This document shows positions 1-11,453 of a DNA stretch of 64,000 nucleotides, piece after piece. The notes under the pieces were generated by a model, which was not told the DNA's origin, did no database searches, and saw nothing but the letters and a program-made list of their open reading frames with translations. Position numbers and translations under genes: made by a program. Location of the stretch: NCBI RefSeq assembly GCF_030269925.1, contig NC_085109.1:4588001-4652000 (forward strand), in the 5' to 3' direction. Numbering within the stretch: the stretch's first letter is position 1; each line of letters begins with the position of its first letter. This DNA is from Bombyx mori (taxonomy: Eukaryota > Arthropoda > Insecta > Lepidoptera > Bombycidae).

Positions 1-224
1 AATAGTTAGCTAACTGACGGCTCTGTTTGGGTCGTGATGTCACCTCGAGACATGAGGTCGATTTTTCAAGTTTATTGTATAACAGTTATCGTATACTAGC
101 GGGGTTGAACTAGCTACGAAAAATAAATAGCGTTTCACATTTATCTGGTCTAGATGACATTTCTCTCGGTAATCTCGGTAATATCTTATGTTTTGTATTG
201 ACAAGTTTCTTTTCCCTACATAAT

Positions 225-345
225 CGTTGGTAGCTTAGGGGCTTTTCCAACTTCACGGACCGGTAGGTGAGCTAACGGGCTCAACCCGAGAGAATTGCTA
301 ACACTAGCCCTAATAAGAGCAGTGCTTCGCAGAACAATTTGTGAA
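225..345 (-). repeat. Jockey-family LINE 3' tail fragment
   Basis: Read on the minus strand this matches the 3' untranslated tail of the complete jockey element at 27566-32762: the segment with GCGAAGCACTGCTCTT, then GCTAGGGTTAGTG, then the Gly/Ala-type tail before the poly(A). It is 5'-truncated and diverged, so an old copy. A BMC1-type repeat follows at once on the right. Confidence 0.6.
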
Positions 346-358
346 AATAGCATAAATA

Positions 359-611
359 TTTTTTTATTTTTTTTTGATTGCTTAGATGGGTGGACGAGCT
401 CACAGCCCACCTGGTGTTAAGTGGTTACTGGAGCCCATAGACATCTACAACGTAAATGCGCCACCCACCTTGTGATATAAGTTCTAAGATCTCAGTATAG
501 TTACAACGGCTGCCCCACCCTTCAAACCGAAACGCATTACTGTTTCACGGCAGAAATAGGCAGGACGGTGGCACCTACCCGCGCGGACTCACAAGAGGTC
601 CTACCACCAGT
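359..611 (-). repeat. BMC1-type SINE-like repeat, near full length
   Basis: On the minus strand it starts at ACTGGTGGTAGGACC and ends with CATCTAAGCAAT plus poly(A), seen here as a T-run at 359-375. The same ~245-bp unit recurs about 20 times in the window. The name BMC1/Bm1 is recalled, not checked. It has no coding capacity. Confidence 0.8.
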
Positions 612-1540
612 AAAATGACGTAGCAATTATAATTTTATATATAGAACTACAAGCGTTAGAGGCGTAGGTATTAAAAATAATTTGGGAATAGGAGACAGAT
701 AATCGAGACCACACCCTTAGAAATCATATTATAAATTGATCTTTTTCTAGAAAAATTGGTGTCGTCTCCAGGATCTAGCTACGGATGCCTTGAACTTTTG
801 ATTAGGTATTTATTTAGTGTCATCGTCACAGCTTAAAGTTCAGTAGGTATGTATTCGAACATACATATTTGTCGGATAGTTTTTTCGTAAGATTTTAATC
901 AATCCATTGTTCCTTTTTTTAAAGATTCTCAGATCATAAAACCAACGCCTCCAACTAAGTGTTAGCAAAAAACAAAATACCGACATCGTAACATATAATT
1001 ATTTAAATAAAAAACCGAAACTAAAAAAACGTTCGGATCTGCGATAATCATACTTGTTTAGTGGACTTTAAAGCTCTAAATTCTAAAACACCAGTACAAG
1101 ATTAACTACAATCGGTTAAAATTTCGATTATCGATTTTAACAGAATAAGGGCTTTTTTTTTTTAAGGAGGCTATCATTTTTATTTTTTTTTATCGAACAT
1201 TGTTTCATAAAACGCGATTATAATCGATTTTAATGTATCATAATGTTTTAGAATATTTTTTGCAGCTTAAATCGGCTTGGTATCTAGTGATTCTGGTGTT
1301 CATAACCATATTTAATTAGCTTTTTAATGACGTAGAAAACAATCACCTCTTTTTCTGTGAGTATCGAAAAGGCGGCTAAGATATAAAGCAGATGCCGCGG
1401 CATTTTATTTAGTATTATTATTTTTTGTTTTGCGAAAATGGCTAAAAGAGCTAACGACCTTCCATGTCAATGTGCTTATTTAATCCCATAGACATCACTA
1501 CGTGAACGCCACCATTCGTCTGAAGACAGCAGGTCTAAGT
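612..1540. other. AT-rich spacer, no gene seen
   Basis: AT-rich sequence with several A and T runs. I see no conserved reading frame, splice-consistent exon or repeat border. Confidence 0.5.
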
Positions 1541-2540
1541 TTCAGTTCTATAGTTTATAACCCACTGAGTTTCTCGCCAAATCTTTTCAGTGGGCCGCGA
1601 TACCAATAAGGTAGTAGATTCAGCGAAGCACTGCTCTTGCTGGGGCTAGTGTTACCTAATTCTCCCAAGTTGAGCCCCGTAAGCTCAGCTACTGGTCCGC
1701 ACGTAATTGGAATTGCAGCATTGAATCGAAACAGCCACATCGCTTGATACTCGTGCACCGGGCATCTTCTCGTTTGGCCACGATGACTTATACCCAAATT
1801 TACTCATTTTACGGTTTAATTATTGTTTCCACAGGTATGTACCGATGCCAATGCAATATCAATATGGGCTCCTAAGTGCTAACAATGCAAAAAAATAAAT
1901 TTAATAAGGTATACAGACTCGTCGACTCCAAAACGAAGAGTTCGACGTGCGAACTAGCCCATAGACATAACCCACTGAGTTTCTCGCCGGATCTTTTCAG
2001 TGGGTCGCGCTACCAAGACGGTAGTAGACTCAGTGAAGCACTGCTCTTGTTAGGGCTAGTGTTAACAAATTCTTCCAAGATGAGCCCCGTAAGCTCATCT
2101 ACTTGTCCGCACGTAATTGGAATTGCAGCATTGGATCTACACAGTCGCATCGCTTGATACTCGTGCACCGGGCATCTTCTCGTTTGGCCACGATGACTTA
2201 TACCCAAATTTACTCATATTTTGGTATATTGATTGGTTCCACGGGTATGTACCGATGCTAATGGCAGTACCAATATGGAATCCTAAGTGCTAACAATGCA
2301 ATTTAATAAGGTATGCAGAGTCGTCGACTCCAACGAAGTGTTCGACGTGCGAATTAGCCCACTGAGTTTCTCGCCGGATCTTCACAGTAGGTCATCATTC
2401 CGATGCGATAGTAGATTCAGTGAAGCACTTCCTTTGGTAGGGCTAGTGTTAGCAAATTCTCAAGGTTGAGCCCCGTAAGCTCATCTACCCGTCCGGGCGT
2501 AGTTAGAATATCCTCTTAAGCTACTAACGAATAGTTAGGG
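1541..2540 (+). repeat. Tandem array (about 2.4 units) of a composite LINE-tail/SINE-head repeat
   Basis: The phrase CCCACTGAGTTTCTCGCC recurs at 1561, 1971 and 2358, giving unit lengths of 410 and 387 bp. Each unit carries the jockey 3' tail (plus orientation), a stretch resembling the tRNA-like head of the window's SINE in inverse orientation (around TTGATACTCGTGCACC), and a linker with a TCGTCGACTCC segment. The third unit ends in the normal jockey tail with a short A-run near 2540. Copies differ by many substitutions, so the amplification is not recent. Confidence 0.75.
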
Positions 2541-2550
2541 AAAAAAGGTT

Positions 2551-2978
2551 CCCTAGTCATCATGGCCCAAAGGATAAGACGCCCGTATTTGTGTTCGAAT
2601 CCCGCGGGCAATTACCAAATTTTGTAATGAAATGCGTACTTAACAATTGTTCACGGTTGACTTCGACGGTGAAGGAATAACATGATGTAATAAAAATAAA
2701 GCCCGCAAAATTACAATTTGCTTAATTACGGGTGGTAGGACGTCTTGTGTGTGAGTCCAAACGGGTAGGTACCACCGCTCTGCCTATTTTTACCGTGAAG
2801 CAGTAATGTGTTTAGATTTGAAGGGTAGGGCAACCGTTGTACTATTTAAACTGAGACCTTACAGCTTGTGTCTCGTGGTGGGTGGCGGCATTTAAGTTGT
2901 CGATGTCTATGGGCTCCGGTAACTTTACAGCAGGTGGGCCGTGAGCTCGTCCAACGATCTAAGCTAAAAAGAAGTTAC
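2551..2978 (+). repeat. Full-length tRNA-headed SINE with BMC1-type body
   Basis: Starts with a tRNA-like head: GGCCCAAAGGATAAGACG (box-A region) and GTTCGAATCCCGCGGGC (box B). It continues through a linker containing GAAGGAATAACAT into the ~245-bp body shared with the shorter repeats (GGTGGTAGGACG to the CATCTAAGC-type tail). Only this copy and the one at 48363-48779 have both head and body. Pol III promoter boxes are expected from the family; activity is not shown. Confidence 0.75.
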
Positions 2979-3682
2979 CTATATAGATGAACAATTACGA
3001 AGGGAAATTTTTCCACCGTTCGGGAGTTTTTTACCGACCGAATGTTGTTGTTCCGAAATTACATATAAGTAAAATCTTAAAAATGTCGCTAGCGCGATTC
3101 AGTTTTCTTCAAACATCTTTTATTCTATTCTGTATCTAGTGTAACATGAATATATAACAAGAATTTAGGAAGAATGCCTTACGTATTTCAACTAAAAATA
3201 ATAAAAGGTATCTACTATGAGCCACAGTGGCCGCATTTCAGTTTCGATTCACCAATGAGGTCGAGATCACGTCTCCGAACTTCAATCTCAATATATTTTC
3301 TTCAAAAAATGCACACTGTTCTAGACGCGTCGTTTTAAAGAAAATAGTGTGAATAAAAGAACGTTTCTTCACTTGTGTGATATCTGTAGTCGATATTTCA
3401 ATGTAGCATTGAATTGTTTTAAATTTCATCCCTACCTTCTGCTGATGATAACGATGATGACATCGTTATCATCAGCAAAACCTTCAATGATTGTATTTTT
3501 TGGACACCGCGCTTTCTTATAACAAAACCAGAGTAAGTACAGATTTAAAATGAAAAGCAAAAAACCCTAACAAAAAAAAATCAAATAGGGGAACTATTAA
3601 TATTTTACAAAATTACTGTAAGCGCGCCCGAGTTTAGCTTGTTAAAACTAAAGTAACCAGAATACAAAACAACGTATACATA
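2979..3682. other. AT-rich spacer containing a perfect 17-bp palindrome
   Basis: No gene recognised. At 3440-3477 two perfect 17-base inverted arms (TGCTGATGATAACGATG and its complement) are separated by ATGA, enough to form a stable hairpin in DNA or RNA. Confidence 0.6.
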
Positions 3683-4076
3683 TGTATGTCGTTAATAAGG
3701 ATCTCATACCCAATCCTGTGGACCGAATGGTAAACAGTCGACGTCGCCCTAAACACGTCATTACGGATCCTCCCCATCCATTAAAGGTGCTTTTAGGTAC
3801 CACAAGCACCAGTCACCGTCTTCCTCGAAACCGTTGCTTGCGACGAAGAGCTCGACGAGTGAATTAACCCATAGAGACAGCCCGCTGAGTTTCTCGCCGG
3901 ATCTTCTCAGTGGGTGGCGTTTCCGATCCGGTCAGTGGTAGATTCTTCAAAGCATTGCTCTTGCTAAGGCCAGTGTTAGCAACACTCCGATTTGAGCCCG
4001 TGAGCTCACCTACACGTCAAGGAAAAGCTGAAATGGCCTCTCAAGGCTATCAGCATAGGTAGGAATAAAAAAAAAA
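3683..4076 (+). mobile_element. 5'-truncated jockey-family LINE copy
   Basis: Plus-strand copy of the last part of the jockey ORF2 (residues like PVDRMVNSRRRPKHVITDPP) and its 3' tail, ending in poly(A) at about 4067-4076. It matches the complete element at 27566-32762 with substitutions. The coding part is only about 60 codons, so it is dead. Confidence 0.85.
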
Positions 4077-4503
4077 TGATCAGATTTGTTTCACTTTCTA
4101 TTTAAATTGAAAGAGATCTATCTACCTGTAATCTAATCTACCTGTAAACTCGAATATCTGCTGACATTTCACAGCCTGATCGTGCGCAACGTGAGCAGTG
4201 AAAATAGAAAATATGTAGTTTTAAGATTAATAAATAATACAGAAAACTGAGTACTAACTAAAAATCTTCGTCTAAGTGTACGTCAAGGTTCCTCGGGTGT
4301 CTGATTTAAATTTATACGTTTCCTAGATTTTCTCTTTGGCTTGTTTTGTTTTTTTGCTTGTCTATCTAATAAAAAAAAAATAGCCACTACGATATTATTC
4401 AATTTCTTTAAAAGACATTTTGACATTTGGAACAACGATTCAAGCTATTTTATCTTTAGCAAGAGGGTCGTGTTCGTCGTCCCGTTCGTCCGGGTTTTCT
4501 TAT

Positions 4504-4630
4504 TTCTTAGATGTGTCGACGAGCTCACAGCCCACCTGGTGTTAAGTGGTTACTGGAGTCCATAGACATCTACAACGTAAATGCGCCACGCCCTTAAGAT
4601 GTAAGTTCTAAGGTCTCAGTATAGTTATAC
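4504..4630 (-). repeat. BMC1-type repeat, truncated
   Basis: Minus-strand 3' half of the BMC1-type unit (GAGCTCACAGCCCACCTGG on the plus strand), truncated inside the body near the phrase AGTATAGTTA. The flank to the right is TA-rich. Confidence 0.75.
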
Positions 4631-5039
4631 ATATATATTATCTACATATATAAGTACCTATATATACATAATATAATATATTAAAACGTATAATTAAGGA
4701 TTTCTATTATTCTCTAGTATAGCACAGGGAACCCTAATTTGTGGCCGGATGACTATACGTGATTTGTTCACATTTATTTATTTATTTTTTATTGTAGATT
4801 GAAAAGCTCCCAACCATTCTTCAATTTTCAGTTGTACTGTATAGTGGATGTTACTTTATATCAAAACATAAATCCGATTAAAATAAGAAAAGGTATTTAT
4901 TTAAATAAAATTGCCAATTTAGAAGAGAACTTACAAACATGTTGATCAAATCTTGTTGCAAATAATCTTATACCTTTAAACGAGCAATTCTTGTATATAT
5001 GTATATAATCAGAATCTCGGAAACGGCTCCAACGATTTT

Positions 5040-5225
5040 CATAAAATTTAGTATACAGGGGAGTTCGGGGGCAATAAATTGATCTAGCTACGATTTATTT
5101 TCAGAAAATGTTGTTTTATTCGTGTTTTCAATAATCAACTCTTCCCGACATCTATTGGCGAATAATAATACTATTTTTCTTAATTGAGGGCAACTAATCG
5201 CTTTAAAGAAACAACAAGATGTCGT
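5040..5225 (+). repeat. Dispersed repeat copy, inverted partner at 15855-16045
   Basis: Contains GATCTAGCTACGATTTATTT, then CGTGTTTTCAATAATCAACT and ATTGGCGAATAATAATACT. The region 15855-16045 is its reverse complement with modest divergence and one ~22-bp difference. The family is not identified. A short palindromic CCGAGCTAAGCTCGG lies just after it. Confidence 0.6.
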
Positions 5226-5376
5226 TATCAAAAAAAAACCGAGCTAAGCTCGGTCTCATATTATAATAAAACAATTCAATCGATTTGTATCAAATTTTAA
5301 TATTTCAACAATTTCCGTTAGTACGTATTGTAAGTATTGCACGATTTCATAAGAATTATTGATCTTGCAATTTTAT

Positions 5377-5652
5377 TTAGGTATAATCTTGAAGGATAAA
5401 AATTAAATTATTTATTCGCAAAAGTGAAATCGTATGGATTACTTCTAAAACAAGTTCTGTGTCTGGGTTTTCCCTAAAAGCTATTATAGCTCTGCATATT
5501 TTATATGAATACGTCAGATGTGTTATGTTTTTATTTTTATTTCGTTGCATTTGTGACGCAATTATTTTAATAGAGCTTTTAATGTGTTTTGTTATGTGTA
5601 AGACGTCAGCTTGATTTGACCAAACAGGATTTCTGTTTATTCCGCAACACAA
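5377..5652 (-). CDS. Possible terminal exon, unidentified
   Basis: Minus-strand frame of about 90 codons (open some 30 codons further upstream) ending in TAA, with AATAAA overlapping the stop. It contains CCGINRNPVWSNQAD and YKICRAIIAFRENPDTEL, with a mixed, protein-like composition rather than low complexity. No repeat family explains it and no signal peptide or known domain is seen. It could be the last exon of a gene lying to the right whose splice acceptor is masked by the Helitron at 5731. It could also be chance. Confidence 0.3.
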   Translation of the reverse strand: MCCGINRNPVWSNQADVLHITKHIKSSIKIIASQMQRNKNKNITHLTYSYKICRAIIAFRENPDTELVLEVIHTISLLRINNLIFILQDYT

Positions 5653-5730
5653 CTGGCTTGTTGAGAGCTTACGACGACTTATTCTAAAGTCAAAGTATTT
5701 ATAAGATATATTTTTATCTATATCTATACT

Positions 5731-5946
5731 TCTATACTAATATTATAAAGAGGAAAGATTTGTTTGTTTGTTTGTTTCGAATAGGCTCCGAAACTACTGG
5801 ACCAATTTGAAAAATTCTTTTTCCATTAGAAGCCGACATTGTCCCCGATGAACATAGGCTACTTTTTTTAATTTATTTTTTATTTTATTTTTTTGGTTTC
5901 ATGTGTGTTTTAATGTTTCCGAAGCGAAGCGAGGGCGGGTTGCTAG
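5731..5946 (+). mobile_element. Non-autonomous Helitron
   Basis: Begins TCTATACTAATATTATAAAG, followed by TTTGTTTGTTTG repeats, and ends GAAGCGAGGGCGGGTTGCTAG before T. This is the 5'-TC / 3'-CTAG|T arrangement of Helitrons, at 216 bp. There is no Rep/helicase coding, so it depends on another element. A related 3' end is at 33324. Confidence 0.75.
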
Positions 5947-6384
5947 TATCTTATAAATTGACGAATCGGTCTAGATCGGTTAAATTATATATTTTTTAAC
6001 TTTCTTGAATGTGGAGTAAGTTCCATTTGCTAAGCTAATTATTTACTGAACTGCTAAGCTAAGTACTTATCATAGAATTCATTATATAAGTACATATTTG
6101 AGTATGTAAAACACATGTATATCGCGATTATAAGAGCTTGTAGAAAATTAGCCGATGCGATGATTTCATAACTTCAAGTTCATTTATTACATTGCGGGCA
6201 ATTTACTAAACATTCGCATTTTTTATCTTAACGTTATAACGAATTCAAAACTATCACAATCGGAGGTATATTTTTAATTATATGTGAACAACGTAGAATA
6301 AACTTGCATTCACTAAAAATAGGTGATGTAAAGAAAATAAAACACCTTTAATTAAACGCCATGTATTAACTTTATCACAGCTAT

Positions 6385-6515
6385 GTACTCCTTGACTCTT
6401 CACTTCACCAACGAGGGTTAACTGGAAGAGACTGCCTGGATGGCGTTAAGTTCGCCTTTGTACAATATTTTTGTGCAATAAAGGATTTTCATTCATTCAT
6501 TCATTCATTCATGCA
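6385..6515 (+). repeat. LINE 3' tail ending in (ATTC)n
   Basis: TGGAAGAGACTGCC to GTGCAATAAAGGATTTTC followed by a tetramer repeat of ATTC (about 6492-6512). A simple-repeat tail directly after an AATAAAGG-type end is typical of a LINE copied without a poly(A). The family is not assigned. Confidence 0.5.
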
Positions 6516-6569
6516 GTCCCCTTTCCTTTATCGACTCAATGACTGATCTCTCTTAAAAAAATAATGCCA

Positions 6570-7427
6570 GCCACCGTCAGCGCCGGCGTTGGCGGCCGCC
6601 CGCTATGCGAGGTTTCTCCTCCGGCCGGTGTTGGCCTCCGGGTTGCCGACCAGGACTAGACTCGGCATTTACAAGACGTATGTTCGTTCCCGTATCACGT
6701 ACGCAGCTGCGGCCTGGTATCACCTCATCCCGCAGATCATGCGGGTGAAGTTACAGGCCCAGCAGAATCTGGCTCTTCGCACGATAGTCGGAGCAGGGCG
6801 TTACGTCAGAAATGACGTAATCGCCCGGGATCTAGATGTGGAGTCGCTCGAGGAGTTCATTCGGAGGCTAGCTCGTAATATGTACGAGCGGGCTGACGGT
6901 GGACCCCACGGGCATCTCCACAATATAGCTCCCTTGCACGCTAGACCACCTGATGGTAGGGCGCTACCAAGGGAGCTACTGGAACCCCCGGCTATGGTAA
7001 GATAGTCGGCTTAACCGGAGTGATATGGGAGTGCTCATAATGAGTGCCCCCATGGGACTGAGCTGTCCACACTCTTCATTTCCCCCCACACTGTTGGGGT
7101 GCCCCCCTATGGGGACCCATTTCTACCGCCCGTTTGGGTGGACCACTCCCCCTTAAGGGGAGTGATTTACGTCGGTCCCTCCCCGCGACGGTCTTCCCCT
7201 TCTGGGGAGCCCTAAGCGGGTGAGCGCCAAACTAGTGCCGCGGCTCCCCCTCTGACTTGTAGAGGTGGGGCCGCGGCATGGGGCCGGTGGAGGGCCCCAC
7301 GGTGCTGACTGTTGTCCCGCTTTGTATATAATGTAAATAGTTTAGTTAATAGTTAGTATAGTAGTTTAGTTTTAGTTAGTTAGTTAGTAGTAAGTAGAAA
7401 AAAAAAAAAAAGAAAAAAAAAAAAAAA
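6570..7427 (+). pseudogene. 5'-truncated jockey-clade LINE, ORF2 C-terminus
   Basis: Open frame to 7005 encodes the post-RT C-terminal part of a jockey-clade ORF2. Seen are IYKTYVRSRITYAAAAWY, RTIVGAGRYVRNDVIARDL and the end RPPDGRALPRELLEPP. The RT catalytic core is missing because of 5' truncation. A GC-rich 3' UTR (7006-7395) and a poly(A) of about 28 bases follow. It differs from the complete element at 27.6-32.8 kb, so it is a second jockey-clade lineage. No clear target duplication was found. Confidence 0.8.
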
Positions 7428-7740
7428 CAAGCAGAGGACAGCAGCCGGCGCCGGGGTGACTCCTCCGCGGGCATCAATCCGTCGCTTAAGATCAAGCCCA
7501 TCGTATTATGTTTATGTATATATTTTTGTCGATGTGGAGTGCGCCGAACGCGCATACGAACAGCCCCCCCTAATCTCGTCTTGCAAACACTTCACCCCTG
7601 CCCTGTGTGGCAGGGAGCTTCGTTCCGGGCAGTGGGGTTTTGCCCCGAGGCCCGTTCCGTGCCCCCGAAAGGGGGTACGACGACCCTTCTTCTTCTTCTT
7701 CACCGTCGGCGCATGCATTTCCCTCTAAAAGCCACGAGGG
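7428..7740. other. GC-rich segment, unclassified
   Basis: GC-rich stretch after the poly(A), with hairpin-forming CCCTGTGTGGCAGGG and GTGCCCCCGAAAGGGGGTAC. Open frames here are short and unlike known proteins. It may be another LINE untranslated region. Beyond 7740 the sequence returns to AT-rich DNA without features up to 8208. Confidence 0.4.
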
Positions 7741-8208
7741 ACAACTGTAGGGATGTACGCGATATAACTATATACTATAGATTATACTATAGATTTCCAT
7801 GACGACTTAAATTTTTATTTAGGTACTTATTGCGTATACGTGCTAGCTGATGGCTCACTTTAAGCTGGTTTTAAGTGGGCGCAGCTCATTGACTTCCCAA
7901 CCTGAATGTAGTCAGTCACCTAAAGACACGAGGTGGAAACCTAAATTATAATATATTATATTATATGACAGCTATCCGAACCTTCGAACCAAAATACATG
8001 ATTGCTTCGCACCAGATTTAATAGTATTTATAATATTATGTAAATATAGGTACATATAATGTTACATGCTTTACTTTGTTACACACGATACATATACCTG
8101 CTTATTTCTGTCGCAAACCAATTTTGCGTTATTTAAGTACTACATTCAAGACTTTTACCGGAACCCATAACGTGTATGTCCGTTCATTGGATTATACGTA
8201 ACTACATG

Positions 8209-8342
8209 TTTTTTTTTTTGCTTCGATGGTTGGACGAGGTCACAGCCCACCTGGAGTTAAGTGGTTACTGGAGCCCATAGACATCTACAACGTAAATGCG
8301 CCACCCACCTTGAGATATAAGTTCTAACTCACTATAGTTACA
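8209..8342 (-). repeat. BMC1-type repeat, truncated
   Basis: T-run then the 3' half of the unit on the minus strand, breaking off after the phrase TATAAGTTCTAA. It is followed by an unrelated AT-rich flank. Confidence 0.75.
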
Positions 8343-8573
8343 ATATTCATGAAATCCTTTAGTGCCAAAAGCCTCGAAATATGTAATAGAAACATTTTCA
8401 TAGCATTCACGCTCTGTAAACCGAATAGATTCATCTAATATGTTTTGAATATTAATTTTAGTAGTTCGATGCGTGGGATCATCGTCGACGATGACTTTGA
8501 AAATACTAATATTGTAGAATTATGGGCTGAATTTTAAGTATAACTTTAAGTTCATATAAATTATTATTTTTTG

Positions 8574-8708
8574 TATTGTTTAGCTGCTGGTTGGACGAGC
8601 TTACAGCCCACCTGGTTTTAAGTGATTACTGGAGCCCATAGACATCTACAACGTAAATACGCCACCCACCTTTAGATATAAGTTTTAAGGTCTCAGCATA
8701 GTTACAGT
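8574..8708 (-). repeat. BMC1-type repeat, truncated
   Basis: Minus-strand 3' half of the same unit, without a good T-run. It stops at the phrase CAGCATAGTTACAGTA, close to where the 4504 and 8209 copies stop. Confidence 0.75.
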
Positions 8709-9097
8709 ATGTATACTAAATTATTAATAATTGAATTAATTCATGAGTAGTGGAACTAGTTAAAAATACAAACTAAATATCCAAAGCATTTAGAGTATAT
8801 TATCTGAGTATCTGAGTATATTATAATCAACAATATGCATGTTAACAGGGTTACAAACGTGAGCACAGCTGAGCATGCATTACGTACAAGATAAAATTAT
8901 AAAAGATAATATTGCGTACCCAGTTCATAAATTTATTTCGAAAAACATTTATGATTTCGCTATACCACGAGTGTAATCTATTAGCATACGCTTAGAATTC
9001 TAAAGATGTGAAATATAAATTTAAAATACAGTACGTTATGCAGGTAGGCACTTCATAACATCGCTTAAGCCATTGGCAAATACCAGGAAAATAGTCT

Positions 9098-9545
9098 CTT
9101 TTTAACGCTGGGGAATCCGCTCACGGATACCTGGTCCAGAGGGGTAACAGACCGGGCTATATTGGACTCCGATACCTCCAAAGGGAGAACAGGAAGACCG
9201 AAGTCCTCCTCTTCTACAGATTCGTCCTCTTGTTCCAATTCCTCCTACGAGAGTGTGAGTATTGAAAAAGGCGTGCGAGGTACCGGCTTGAGCCGAGCAA
9301 GCCCGCCCAGTAAATCCCCACCGAGCTTCACCACTCCGACTGGACAAAACCTACGGTACCGCAGAGTGCGTGCCGAAAGTCCGCCTTTGCCGGTACTCCT
9401 TCTTATGAGAGGACGGGATTTGATCACTGAAAAGATCCCGGAAGGCAAACTAAGGGCGTAATTACAGAAGCCATCTTGCCATCTTGCGCCGCCTCACCAC
9501 CGGATTGGCAACCAAGCACCGGGTGCCCCGTATCCAGTACCCGCG
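9098..9545 (-). repeat. R1-clade LINE 3' UTR fragment
   Basis: Minus-strand copy related to the 3' UTR of the R1-clade insertion at 12130-13640. Both end in GGATTCCCCAGCGTTAAAAA on the element strand. They share the run of CTTCTTCTCT-like sequence and the GGTACCGTAGGTTT region. The plus-strand open frames here are antisense to this UTR and not genes. Confidence 0.75.
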
Positions 9546-9662
9546 TGTAAGCATCCTGGAAGACAATTGGTGAATTTGGTACGTGGTACCAAATATTTTA
9601 ATAAACAGTTTTGCACGTGACAATTTAATTAATTGTTGTTGATCATGTAGCTTTCACTACAA

Positions 9663-9722
9663 CGTTGAGTACCATCAGATGGGCCGTATGTTCGTCTGTC
9701 TACAAGGCCAATAAAAAAAAAG
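9663..9722 (+). repeat. CR1-type LINE 3' tail remnant
   Basis: CCATCAGATGGGCCGTATG to CTACAAGGCCAATAAAAA, the last ~60 bp of the CR1-like family seen at 21250-21570 and 55830-56305. Confidence 0.65.
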
Positions 9723-11451
9723 AGTGTATGAATGCACGTGCACTAATTAAATTAGAGTATGTTTGGGAACTCTACTATTTCTTTCTTTCTTTCTAACTAG
9801 GTAAATTTGGTGAGACTTCTTTAGAACATTCGATCGATAAATTAAATTAATGTTCCGATACTGGGGGTAAGGATTCATTGACCACAGATTAATGAACTAC
9901 ACGAAATTGTACTTCGCGACAAGATGTTCTGTGCTTGCTTAAACCCACTTGTTAAAACTTTCCGGGAAATTCGTTAAAGCACTTTATAGGGTCACACATA
10001 CACACACATGCTTAATAACGTACGTGGCGTGTTACCTGGCTACGTAATGCAAGGTGACATCTTCACCATTCCACGCTTGTGGGAAAAGGATATTGGGACG
10101 ACAGTCCAGTTGTAACGGTCATACAGCGAACACAGTTCCACTTAGATAGCTATAATAAAACTGTATGTACCTATGTATGTATAAACGACTTTCATTTACA
10201 ACAACTGGTCTCATCCTAACACTTTATAATTTTTACAAAAAAATTAACTTTCGGTGCATGTTACAAGTTATGTAATTTTTCACACTTTGAACAATCATAC
10301 ACTTACCTTTTCTTTTCCTAGAACGGTCTTGAAGATACGAATGTTTTTTGTCATAAAGACAGTTGATTTGATGTTATATCTATGGGGGTTTTCAAGAAAT
10401 TATATTATCCAAAAATTTGCATCAAAGCATCATAACACTTCGACTCGGAAACTCGTTTTGTTTCGCATTTAGTAACGCCTTAAGATTTGCCAGCAGAGTT
10501 TGTGTTTGTTTGAAGAGTAAAGCTGAAACTTAATGATAAATGTAAATAAACACCAAACATTTTTCTTTCTGTTTTTGTCTTTTCTTCTGTTGGGGGTGAA
10601 ATATAACTAAAGTTTAATAAACTAATTTTCTCTAAAAGCTGCTGCAAACATTAATGGCACTTTTTGTTTGTTGGACAATATTCCTCTCATTTAAAAGTGG
10701 CGATAATAGTTCGCCGCGATTGATTTAACGCGAACAATGTTTTTGCGCGCGAACAATTCACGACAATAAAGGTTAAAATATACTATAGCAAAATAACATA
10801 CTCGTAACAGACTAAAAAAAACTTCGATTTAAATATTAATGATCGTTTATAGAAATTATCTAATTTAAATAGGGAATTAAAACTTTTCACTCGTAAACTA
10901 AATATTACATTTCATTCAAGCAAATTAAAAATCAAAATTAGACATCAGAAATAATAGAACAAAAGTAAATCAAAATATACGAATCGACAAAAAAAATATT
11001 AAAAGAATTCGCACCCAGTCAATCGGTTATCACTTGAAACATAAAAACCTCGTTAAGTGGGTAAGGGTAAGACCGGGACAATTTTCTATACTTTGTAACG
11101 ACGTCTGTACCTAATGTTTGCGGTACTTGAATATTTAACCGGGTCGCGTATACTTTATACGTAAAAGATGCGCAGTCGGAAAATGTGAAAATTCATTAAC
11201 GATATCGTCTATTTTTACTGTGAAAATTAGCTGACAAGTTTATATGGTCTAAATAACGAAGAAGCTATCAAATCACAGAATTACGAAAACGTTATTTTTG
11301 ATTTGCCAAACCTACACGATGAAATGACACAATGATAAACATATTGCAGGTTAACAAAATTAATCCGCGTAAAGTTGAATAGCCACTTAGGCTACCAACG
11401 ATTAGGCAGGAAATACCCTGAGTAGAATTGTAGAGTAAGAGTCATAAGGTA
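9723..11451. other. AT-rich spacer, no gene seen
   Basis: AT-rich DNA with a short TTTC microsatellite (about 9778-9793). Open frames are short and have no recognisable protein motif. I see no mobile-element end. Confidence 0.5.
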
Positions 11452-11453
11452 TA

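Noticed and set aside
6492..6512. ATTC repeat as a CRISPR-like or regulatory array
   Set aside because: A simple tetramer tail after a LINE 3' end. No spacers, and the genome is an animal one.
9162..9461. Ser-rich plus-strand frame of 99 codons
   Set aside because: It lies antisense in an R1-clade 3' UTR fragment. The Ser/Pro richness comes from a CTTCTTC-type repeat in that UTR.
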